A stretch of 38,542 bases of DNA, taken from contig CAIKOD010000118.1 of NCBI GenBank assembly GCA_903828975.1, positions 1 to 38,542 on the forward strand. The letters run 5' to 3'. Shown one piece after another: positions 27,025-34,076 of this stretch. The notes under the pieces are model-generated. The model was not told the DNA's origin and did no database searches. It worked only from the letters and a program-made list of their open reading frames with translations. This DNA is from an uncultured Methanomicrobiales archaeon (lineage in GTDB: Archaea > Halobacteriota > Methanomicrobia > Methanomicrobiales > Methanospirillaceae). Both the position numbers and the translations under genes were made by a program. How positions within the stretch are numbered: position 1 is the stretch's first letter; the number at the start of each line of letters is the position of its first letter.

Positions 27025-27978
27025 TCAGAACTCCCCGGGCTTTTTTCCCGCCCATAATTCACGGAAGGCCAGTTTCAGCAGGGGAACCGTCTTTGGGTGC
27101 CGTACACAAACAATGGAAGCCCCGGCAACTGCCGAGGAGAGCGCTGCATAAAATTCCCATGCAACGGCTATATCGTCCCTGATAACGGGATCTGCTTCCC
27201 GGACTTCTTTTACGCTGAGGGAGTCCATGGCCGAGGCAATCATCGGCATGGCAAGGTCAGTATCCCCCTTTAACGCAGCATAGCGTATCCGTTCCATTAC
27301 TGAATAGGAATACTCAAACCCATATCCAAGCGACCCCGTATAAGGGTCAATCATAATATGGTCCGCCTTCACGCCGATTTCACGGAGGAGGATATTGAGC
27401 TGTTTCGCGAGGTTGATGTCAATTGGTGATTGTGCGACCATGGAATGATTGTAGGCCATCGCTGCAGCGGCAACACTGCGGTACCTCCCTGCCTCGGCAG
27501 TACCAAGGAGCAGGCGTTCACCCTGCCCTGCTTCACCGCACCGCTGGAATATCTCTGAGTCGATTGCCGGTTCATTACTCCCTTCTACGACCAGTGGAAG
27601 CCCCGTGCCGGATAGTACATCTTCCGTTACCTTTGTAATTGAAGGGAAGTCGTCGAATCCACGGCGTTTCGTACTGGTCAGGTATAGCCGGACAAGGTCT
27701 GCTCCGTATTGTTGTTCAGCTGCAGTTGCCCATTCCGGTGTATCAGACACGAGATCACCGGTATATGAAGTTACTATCGGGGACCAGTATGAAGGGTCAT
27801 CACAGATTTCAAACGCCACAAGCGGGATCGAACCTAGTGATGTTTTCATCCCGATGAAGGGTAGATCTGATTCACCACCGAGGCGGTATGAAACAGACCT
27901 CGTACCGTCTTCTGCCTTTGTTGCTCCAAGGACAACGTAACCAATTTTTCCACCCAGATCCGGGCTGTTTTCTGCCAT
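27025..27978 (-). CDS. cdhD: Corrinoid iron-sulfur protein small subunit (CdhD/AcsD)
   Basis: This is the delta subunit, a TIM-barrel partner of CdhE that helps hold the corrinoid. The 317 aa protein shows family blocks IPLVAFEICDD, GADLVRLYLTSTKRRGFDD, PLVVEGSNEPAID, AAAAMAYNHSMVAQSPIDINLAKQ and MIDPYTGSLGYGFEYSYSVMER. I start it at ATG 27978, seven bases after GAGGTGAT. A TTG two codons earlier is possible. It begins 11 bases after the acsB stop. Confidence 0.94.
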   Translation of the reverse strand: MAENSPDLGGKIGYVVLGATKAEDGTRSVSYRLGGESDLPFIGMKTSLGSIPLVAFEICDDPSYWSPIVTSYTGDLVSDTPEWATAAEQQYGADLVRLYLTSTKRRGFDDFPSITKVTEDVLSGTGLPLVVEGSNEPAIDSEIFQRCGEAGQGERLLLGTAEAGRYRSVAAAAMAYNHSMVAQSPIDINLAKQLNILLREIGVKADHIMIDPYTGSLGYGFEYSYSVMERIRYAALKGDTDLAMPMIASAMDSLSVKEVREADPVIRDDIAVAWEFYAALSSAVAGASIVCVRHPKTVPLLKLAFRELWAGKKPGEF

Positions 27979-27989
27979 CAGCAATCACC

Positions 27990-30020
27990 TCATAGTAACG
28001 GTTTCATTGCGAGGGCCGGGTGCTGGACTTCGTCGAGAAATGCAACCAGTTCCTCTAAGGTTGTTGCCTTCGTCTCATCGGCAATTTTTTCAAACAGGTC
28101 CGGGTGACCAAGTTCATTCAGTTTCTTAACGAGCCGTTCTTTCAGCTCCTCTTTTACCAGTGAGGGGAGCCAGACAAGTCGTTCAATTCCCCCTTCATCC
28201 TGAAGAAACCGGTCAGAAAGGATATAATTTTTAGAGATCCCGGCGAAACCAGGTGTCTGGGCTCCACCACCGATTGTCCCTGCAAGCGTGGAAAAAGACA
28301 TACCGGAGGGTGTGTCCCCCTTGTATTCGCGGTTCACGACCATGATACCGTTCACTTCAGGGAGCATCAGGGCAATGCATTCAAAGCACCCACAGCAGGT
28401 CATCGGGTACTCCATGATACTGTAAAGGGAACACCGTTCAACCTCCCCATGCGAGGCTTTCTTTACAAAGCGGTTTACACCTTCGAATTCTCCCTTATCA
28501 CGGTCAATCACTACCCCTTTCTCAACAGGCTGGTTTGCTCCTGAAGGGGATATTTCATATGCAATTTTACCATCCAGCCAGGAGATTGCGCCGCATAATG
28601 CAGGTCTTTCGGGTGTGATAATACAGACATGGTTTGGTGCAAAGGTCTGGCAGAGTGTGCAGGAATAAAACAAATCAACATCGGTATCTTTCATTCCCTG
28701 GATGCGCCTGTCGCGTTCCTCGTAAATCCCCTCAGCTTCCTTTTTCCCTGCCAGGACCGCCTGGAGGTCAGTCACCATTGTTACCTGGACGGCGTCCAGG
28801 AGGTCAGGGAAATCAATCCTGAACTTGGTCGCGATCAGCTTGCCGATATGCTCGATTTTTATTCCGTTTTTTACTGCATCTTTTGATATTCGTACCCAAA
28901 TGAGGTCACGTTGTGCAACATGCCATGATCCTTCACCATAATTGACGAAATTATGGATCCTCCGCTCTAAAACAGGTTCAAAATCCTTTCTCATTGATTT
29001 TCCTGCGACATCAACGATAATTCCAAGCGGGACTGCTGATCCCTCCTTAACAGACTCAATTTCAGGACCCATAACGCGGATAAGGCCATCTGTTACTTCT
29101 GATGCAGGTTTCACGCGGAGCAGCTCAAATGCAGGAGAACGGCCCCCGCCGAATTCCACGTACATCTCTTCCTTTCTTATACTCTTACCTTCAAATGCCG
29201 GGGAACATGACATTGGGATCGGGATAGCCGTGACCGTGACCTTGATCCCTTTTCGTTCCATCCCTTCCCTGACCGCGTCCTGCGGGAGCGTAGTGGTCCA
29301 CTCACCACCCTCGTATCCACCGAGAGAGAGAATAGGGATACCGAGAAGCCGTAGAGCGTCAACCAATGCAATGCCTTCATTATCGAGACCTGGAAATACG
29401 ATGGCAATCGCCTTTGCACGCTGGTTTGCATAGGCAAGCAGCCTGCCCGGGTCACCCGGGACAACCCCGCCGAACATCAGGGCAACCCGGGTGATAATAT
29501 CAACAAAATGCACACCATGGATGGATGTTGAACCGAGAGGGATAAGCCGGTACTCAAGTCCCAGTTTGACCGATGCTGACGAGAGAGAGGGTACCACGTC
29601 TCCGGCAAGGAAGGTGAGCATGTATTTTTCCTGAAGTTCCCGGCAGATCCGGGAGGCCGTATCGGAGTTCCCGGGGGTGCCAATTACAAGCGCGAGTCCG
29701 AGGATACTCCCGTCAACAAGGGAATACCCGAGTTTTCTGAGGACAGCATCCCCGATAAACCCGGTATACGGGGCAGGTTCACGACCTGGACCCTGTTCAG
29801 AAAAAGCAAGCACTGACTCACATGCAACAAAGGGGTTTTCGTCGGTGAGATTGTACACCTCGATCGCCTCCTGTGCTGTATGTACCGGGCGACCGGTGAG
29901 GGCATAGGCAACAGGCAGGTGATAGGCAGTCTCTTCATACGCAAAGGGTCCCTCTATAGCGTTCAACTTCTTCTTCAGGCTTGCATTGCCAAGCGTTATT
30001 GCGGTCTTCATCTCGGTCAT
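27990..30020 (-). CDS. acsB: Acetyl-CoA synthase, bacterial-type long form
   Basis: This enzyme makes (or cleaves) acetyl-CoA from CO, CoA and the methyl group of the corrinoid protein at a Ni-Ni-[4Fe-4S] A-cluster. All six A-cluster cysteines are present (C454, C457, C466, C476, C543, C545), as is the nearby F460. The spacing is the same as in Moorella AcsB (506, 509, 518, 528, 595, 597 and F512, a constant offset of 52). The 676 aa length includes the N-terminal domain of about 310 residues that in bacteria contacts CO dehydrogenase. Archaeal CdhC is about 470 aa and lacks it. It is the first gene of the locus, with GAGGT eight bases before the ATG. No CO dehydrogenase gene lies in the window. 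Confidence 0.95.
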   Translation of the reverse strand: MTEMKTAITLGNASLKKKLNAIEGPFAYEETAYHLPVAYALTGRPVHTAQEAIEVYNLTDENPFVACESVLAFSEQGPGREPAPYTGFIGDAVLRKLGYSLVDGSILGLALVIGTPGNSDTASRICRELQEKYMLTFLAGDVVPSLSSASVKLGLEYRLIPLGSTSIHGVHFVDIITRVALMFGGVVPGDPGRLLAYANQRAKAIAIVFPGLDNEGIALVDALRLLGIPILSLGGYEGGEWTTTLPQDAVREGMERKGIKVTVTAIPIPMSCSPAFEGKSIRKEEMYVEFGGGRSPAFELLRVKPASEVTDGLIRVMGPEIESVKEGSAVPLGIIVDVAGKSMRKDFEPVLERRIHNFVNYGEGSWHVAQRDLIWVRISKDAVKNGIKIEHIGKLIATKFRIDFPDLLDAVQVTMVTDLQAVLAGKKEAEGIYEERDRRIQGMKDTDVDLFYSCTLCQTFAPNHVCIITPERPALCGAISWLDGKIAYEISPSGANQPVEKGVVIDRDKGEFEGVNRFVKKASHGEVERCSLYSIMEYPMTCCGCFECIALMLPEVNGIMVVNREYKGDTPSGMSFSTLAGTIGGGAQTPGFAGISKNYILSDRFLQDEGGIERLVWLPSLVKEELKERLVKKLNELGHPDLFEKIADETKATTLEELVAFLDEVQHPALAMKPLL

Positions 30021-30331
30021 CGGCAGATACCTCTGTTACAAGTATTCCATCGCCATATGGTAAATGATTTCGGATAATCCCAATCGTTTGTGAGGGTTTA
30101 TAATCCAGGTAAACCAGTTTATCACAGTTTACCCGCATTATAACCTGTGCGAAATTGCACTATGATCCGGGACCCGAAAGAACCCGGATAATCGGGTAAT
30201 AAATTAACACTGTAAACGTGATTGTGTCACCATGAGGTAGAAAACGGTAATAACGGTCACTCAATGAACCCTTAAATACTACCCCTCTCAATGCTAATTG
30301 GCAAAGAAAACCTCATGGCCTGGAGGGTACT
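30021..30331. other. Divergent control region of acs locus and redox pair
   Basis: This is 311 bases without a gene, between divergent transcripts. It holds the acs promoter and an inverted repeat (separate entries), and a + strand TATA-like CTTAAATACT at 30271-30280, about 52 bases before the glutaredoxin ATG. A second CTGTAAAC-containing stretch lies near 30210-30230 and a short GC hairpin (CCCGG/CCGGG type) near 30169-30196. Confidence 0.55.
30095..30133 (-). promoter_or_regulatory. acs promoter with operator-like inverted repeat
   Basis: On the - strand, GGATTATAAACC (30095-30106) is a good TATA box, giving a leader of about 50 bases before acsB. Directly upstream of it, GGTAAAC (30108-30114) and GTTTACC (30127-30133) form a perfect seven-base inverted repeat with a 12-base centre. 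It covers the position where TFB would bind, so a bound protein would be expected to repress. Which regulator binds is unknown. Confidence 0.5.
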
Positions 30332-30613
30332 ATGAAAATGGAACATGTAGATGGAAAAAATGAAGGGAAGGTCGTACTGTTTGCACTCTCTACCTGTGGG
30401 TGGTGTAGTAAGACCAAGGAATTATTAAAAGAACTCGGAATTGCCTTTGATTTTGTCTATGTCGATCTCCTGCCAACTGAAGAGATGGACGATGCAATTG
30501 GACTCATCGAGAAGTGGAACCCGGCCGGATCCTTTCCTACGCTCATCGTCGATGATCGGAAAGCAGTAATCGGATTCCGGGAAGAAGAGATCAGGGGTGC
30601 ATTCAGCAAATGA
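30332..30613 (+). CDS. Glutaredoxin-like thiol-disulfide protein
   Basis: The 93 aa protein has the thioredoxin fold pattern, with [19 protein letters not shown] (active-site CGWC), [13 protein letters not shown], and the cis-proline loop [15 protein letters not shown] lies six bases before the ATG. It overlaps the ferredoxin-thioredoxin reductase gene by four bases (ATGA), which suggests it is the partner that the reductase keeps reduced. This fits archaea that lack glutathione. Confidence 0.88.
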   Translation: MKMEHVDGKNEGKVVLFALSTCGWCSKTKELLKELGIAFDFVYVDLLPTEEMDDAIGLIEKWNPAGSFPTLIVDDRKAVIGFREEEIRGAFSK

Positions 30614-31116
30614 ACGCGGGGGATATCAGCCAGGATGATGTGGAGAGAAAATACCAGGTACTTGACCGCGAGGCCGGAGAAGGCGGCTACCACCTTGGCC
30701 CGGACAATGAGTTTACAAAAAAACTTGTCCGTGGATTGCTAATCAATGAAGGTCGGTATGGATATCCTGCGTGTCCCTGCCGCTTCTCAAGGGGGATAAA
30801 AGCTGAAGACCTCGATATCATATGTCCATGTGATTACCGGGACCCGGATCTTGACCAGTATGGTGCCTGTTACTGCGCTTTGTATGTTTCTGATGCTATC
30901 CTGTCGAATAAACAGTCCCTTTCCCCCGTGCCTGAGCGAAGGCCCCCGAGGTGTGAAAGAAACAGCAGGAAAACGATTCATACAACCCAGACAGGATCCC
31001 TGTCGTACCCGGTCTGGCGCTGCAGGGTTTGCGGCTATCTCTGCGCGAGGGATGAAGCCCCCCTGGTCTGCCCGGTTTGTAAGGCTAAAAAAGACCGTTT
31101 TGAAAGATTTATGTGA
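30610..31116 (+). CDS. Ferredoxin-thioredoxin reductase catalytic domain fused to rubredoxin
   Basis: The 168 aa protein has an N-terminal FTR catalytic domain (about 10-100) with three paired cysteines: CPC (55, 57), CPC (72, 74) and CYC (87, 89). These hold the active-site disulfide and its [4Fe-4S] cluster. After a basic linker, a C-terminal rubredoxin domain (about 133-168) has [10 protein letters not shown] and LVCPVC for one iron. Electrons would run from ferredoxin or the rubredoxin domain to the disulfide and on to the co-encoded glutaredoxin (inference). Similar fusions are known in methanogens. Confidence 0.9.
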   Translation: MNAGDISQDDVERKYQVLDREAGEGGYHLGPDNEFTKKLVRGLLINEGRYGYPACPCRFSRGIKAEDLDIICPCDYRDPDLDQYGACYCALYVSDAILSNKQSLSPVPERRPPRCERNSRKTIHTTQTGSLSYPVWRCRVCGYLCARDEAPLVCPVCKAKKDRFERFM

Positions 31117-31789
31117 AACTCCATTCCGGGGGATTTTTAACACATTGCCGGAATAAATGGTTCCCTGACTAAATTTTCTTAATTATCTCTGATTAGCACG
31201 GGAAAAATGGTCTTGCAACCAGGTTAAAAAAATATACGGTGTCCCGGTTTTTCCGGGTTTTTTGTTTTTTGAGGGGTGTAATTGGATGGTACGGATGAGG
31301 TATCGATCGATTCCTTTTGTGTGGATTATCCGGTACCCGATTGGTGCAATAATAATTAAATGAAATAGCGCTGCCGAAAAGAGAAAATATGACGTTTTTC
31401 TCCGGACCTGTTATATCCAACTTCGGACTTCAATTATCTTAATTACTAACATATATACTTATATTACAAACCAATGCCGGAATTTTTGCAGAGGTAAGAT
31501 GAATATTTCAAGATTTGAGTTATATTTGAAATTTAACTGATAATATCCGGGTCATTTCATGTCCGATAAAAAAATCTTTGAGAATCATCTTGTCTGATAG
31601 TCCTTTTATTGAAATATTAGAAATTCCATGGATAATTGATTGTAATTACGGAATACCTGGAATTATCGAGTATTCCATCGTATTGTCAGCAATTATTCTC
31701 TGCGCGCGTTATGCTTTCTACCTTGGAACCATTTTTCACTATTTTGCGGGTATATGAACCATCAAATACTCCCAATTCAATGATTTATT
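31117..31789. other. Long gene-free, AT-rich region
   Basis: Apart from a terminator at 31243-31270, I see no gene, tRNA or repeat in these 673 bases. It is AT-rich, and its ORFs (for example 31193-31420 on the - strand) lack recognisable features. Near 31759-31766, AAATACT lies about 26 bases before the next gene's ATG and may be its TATA box, which would make that transcript leaderless. Confidence 0.4.
31243..31270 (+). terminator. Hairpin terminator after the redox pair
   Basis: CCCGG, a T5 loop and CCGGG are followed by TTTTTT G TTTTTT. It is the first strong stop after the FTR gene, 126 bases downstream. Confidence 0.65.
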
Positions 31790-32131
31790 ATGGCAAATAC
31801 TATCACCATCGAGGTGATTGGACTCCGTGACTCGTACTGTTCACCTTTTGCATGTGATGAAGAGAGGAGTTGCGGCCTTTCAGACTGTTACCCGATGGGG
31901 ACTCTGGTCAGGGCATTTGAAGTACTGGAAAAAACACTTACGAAAGAATACGGGGATGCCCTGTCATTGAAACTGACCCTTATTGACGATGAAGTCCCCC
32001 CACATATAGAAACAATTATTTCAGAACACTTCCCCCCGATCCCAATTATTCTTGTGAACGGGAAGATTACACCAATCGGACGGGTTTCATTGCCCTTAAT
32101 AAAAAAAGAGATAGAAAAGTGTCAACCCTGA
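31790..32131 (+). CDS. Small Cys-rich protein, possibly thioredoxin-fold
   Basis: I do not recognise the family with confidence. The 113 aa protein opens with a beta strand (TITIEVIGL). A cysteine-rich stretch follows, with C17, C22, C28 and C33 (DSYCSPFACDEERSCGLSDC), then a helix (LVRAFEVLEKTLTKEYG), strand LSLKLTLID, and a Pro-containing turn before strand PIILVNGKITPIG. The order is compatible with a thioredoxin-like fold whose active-site loop is enlarged. There is no Shine-Dalgarno site, which fits a leaderless transcript. It ends tail to tail with the carbonic anhydrase gene, with no gap. Confidence 0.75.
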   Translation: MANTITIEVIGLRDSYCSPFACDEERSCGLSDCYPMGTLVRAFEVLEKTLTKEYGDALSLKLTLIDDEVPPHIETIISEHFPPIPIILVNGKITPIGRVSLPLIKKEIEKCQP

Positions 32132-32716
32132 TTATACAATTTTTGTGAGCAACCCGGTGTCGAGATCATAATAAAGGCCATGGACCTGGATACTCTTCGT
32201 GTGGATAGCGTCCCTGACAAGGGGATATGTCTTTAAATGTTCGATTTGCAACCTGACATTCTCCTGCTCGATCATCGTTGAACGTTCTTTTATTTCTGCT
32301 GGTGTGGCTGGCTTTGGGATCTTCGCATCAACACGCTTTTTTGCATCCATTGCGTTGTTGAGCCAGTTTGGTATATACGCATCATTGAGGTCCTTGTCCA
32401 GGGCTTTGATTGCACCGCAATCCGAATGCCCGCAGATCACGATATGTTTGACTTTAAGATGTTTGATCCCGTATTCAAGCACGGTCGAAAGATTCCAGTC
32501 ATTGAGGGCCGCCATATTCCCGATATTCCTGTGAATAAACAGGGTCCCGGGCATTGAATCCGTGATATGCCCTGTCTGGAGACGTGAATCCGAGCACCCA
32601 ATCCAGAGTATCTCTGGTTTCTGTCCTTTGGCCAGCTCATTGTACACGCCGATATTTTTCTTAAATTGTACACTCCGGAACTGCTCATTCCCGGATAGTA
32701 GTTCTTCAATCGTCAT
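32132..32716 (-). CDS. Beta-class carbonic anhydrase
   Basis: This enzyme hydrates CO2 to bicarbonate. The 194 aa protein has the zinc ligands C41, H97 and C100 in GCSDSR and CGHSDCGA, and the Asp43-Arg45 dyad that gates the fourth ligand. The FIHRNIGN motif is also present. GGGGAT lies six bases before the ATG. In a methanogen it would supply CO2 or bicarbonate to carbon-fixing enzymes. It stands alone. Confidence 0.93.
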   Translation of the reverse strand: MTIEELLSGNEQFRSVQFKKNIGVYNELAKGQKPEILWIGCSDSRLQTGHITDSMPGTLFIHRNIGNMAALNDWNLSTVLEYGIKHLKVKHIVICGHSDCGAIKALDKDLNDAYIPNWLNNAMDAKKRVDAKIPKPATPAEIKERSTMIEQENVRLQIEHLKTYPLVRDAIHTKSIQVHGLYYDLDTGLLTKIV

Positions 32717-32917
32717 TCAAATCCCCGGATAGCTAATTAAGTTCATTATTAAAAAAATCCTATTTATATTATTTGATTTACCCAGCAGATGAATTGTCAA
32801 TTGGGTGAGGTGTATATGCAGTCTGGCAGGAAAAAAAAGACGAGAGGAAACGTATCAGCAGGTTCAAGCTAACATAACAAAAAATGCATCTGAATAAAGA
32901 CCAGTTCCGAGGTTATT

Positions 32918-33673
32918 ATGCCAGGAAATTTCCCGAGAGAACGATTCGTAGAAATAGACCTCATGAGAGGCCTTGCGGTTATCATGATGGTCCTCTATCA
33001 TGTTCTCTTTGATATTTCATTTTTCAACATCTACCCGTTAGACGTCACAACGGGGTTCTGGAAGATCTTCGCCATGATCACCGCTTCACTTTTCCTGCTG
33101 TTAGTGGGGATTTCATTTACTATCAGTGCTGCAAAAGCAGAAGTGACAATGGACAGGCGAAATTTTTTAATGAAATTCCTGAAAAGAGGACTTTCAATAC
33201 TGCTAATTGCGGTCCTGATAACCATCGTAACATGGTGGTATCTTGGAGAGGGCTATATTATTTTTGGAATTCTTCACCTCATCGGTTTTTCCATTATTAT
33301 CGCCCCCTTTTTTTTCCACCGTAAGTTGATAGCGTTGTATGGGGGTATTCTATTCATTATTGGGGGAATCCTGCTACAGGCAGTCAGGGGACCATTTATC
33401 CTGCTCCCGCTGGGTATACATCCGGCCTCATTTTACAGTGTGGATTATACGCCCATATTTCCCTGGTTTGGTCTCGTACTCATTGGAATATGTCTCGGGG
33501 AACTACTTTATCCCGGCGGTGAACGTGGTTATTCATTACCAGAATTCTATTCCTATTCTAAACTGCCAGAATTTCCAGGTAAGACAGTCGCATTCCTCGG
33601 CAGACACTCGCTCGCTATCTATATCCTGCACCAGCCGGTTATTATTCTCCTGCTTCACCCTCCATGGGGTTGA
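32918..33673 (+). CDS. DUF1624 membrane protein (acyltransferase-like)
   Basis: The 251 aa protein has about seven hydrophobic segments. It begins with the family hallmark RFVEIDLMRGLAVIMMVLYHVLFD (Asp-Met-Arg-Gly and Tyr-His). The end has FLGRHSLAIYILHQPVIILLL, another conserved block. DUF1624 is related to the catalytic domain of heparan-alpha-glucosaminide N-acetyltransferase, so transfer of an acyl group to a cell-surface sugar is possible, but no substrate is known. GAGGT precedes the ATG. Mobile element C follows 20 bases after the stop. Confidence 0.85.
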   Translation: MPGNFPRERFVEIDLMRGLAVIMMVLYHVLFDISFFNIYPLDVTTGFWKIFAMITASLFLLLVGISFTISAAKAEVTMDRRNFLMKFLKRGLSILLIAVLITIVTWWYLGEGYIIFGILHLIGFSIIIAPFFFHRKLIALYGGILFIIGGILLQAVRGPFILLPLGIHPASFYSVDYTPIFPWFGLVLIGICLGELLYPGGERGYSLPEFYSYSKLPEFPGKTVAFLGRHSLAIYILHQPVIILLLHPPWG

Positions 33674-33693
33674 AGGGGAAACAGGTAATTACT

Positions 33694-34030
33694 GGCTTTG
33701 TTAAAACGCTCTCAAATCTGTCTTGTGATTCTACGGTTGAACCCTGACCGAAAGTTTATCTTATTGGAGGAAGGGCAGCGTTCAATTGGGGCATTCAAAG
33801 AAAATTTCAGAGATTTGGAGATCATACCCTATCCCGACCATGGCCGCCAAAGCTGTGGGGCGGAGCCCCGGGAACGTGACTAATTTTTGGAATAACTTAA
33901 ATGTACAAAAAAGATTGGGAGAGTTCCCCATGAAAATGCCTGAACGGCCCCCAATATAAGGAGATTTTGAACGAGCCATTTTCAATCGTCCTGGTGTGAA
34001 CTTCCCGTTCATATGTGTTTCAACAAAGCC
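33694..34030 (-). mobile_element. MITE-like element, copy C
   Basis: This 337 bp element is in inverted orientation relative to copies A and B. Read on the - strand it starts GGCTTTGTTGAAACACATATG and ends with the complement of GGCTTTGTTAAAACGC, so it has recognisable terminal inverted repeats. It shares about 240 bases with copy A, including the GGGGCTCCGCCCC hairpin, and then diverges. No target duplication could be seen (TAATTACT against GATAATAA). It lies between the DUF1624 gene and the 3' end of the sensor kinase gene. Confidence 0.78.
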
Positions 34031-34076
34031 GATAATAAAGAAAAGCATGTGGATTTTTGGATCGTGAATTCTGGTA

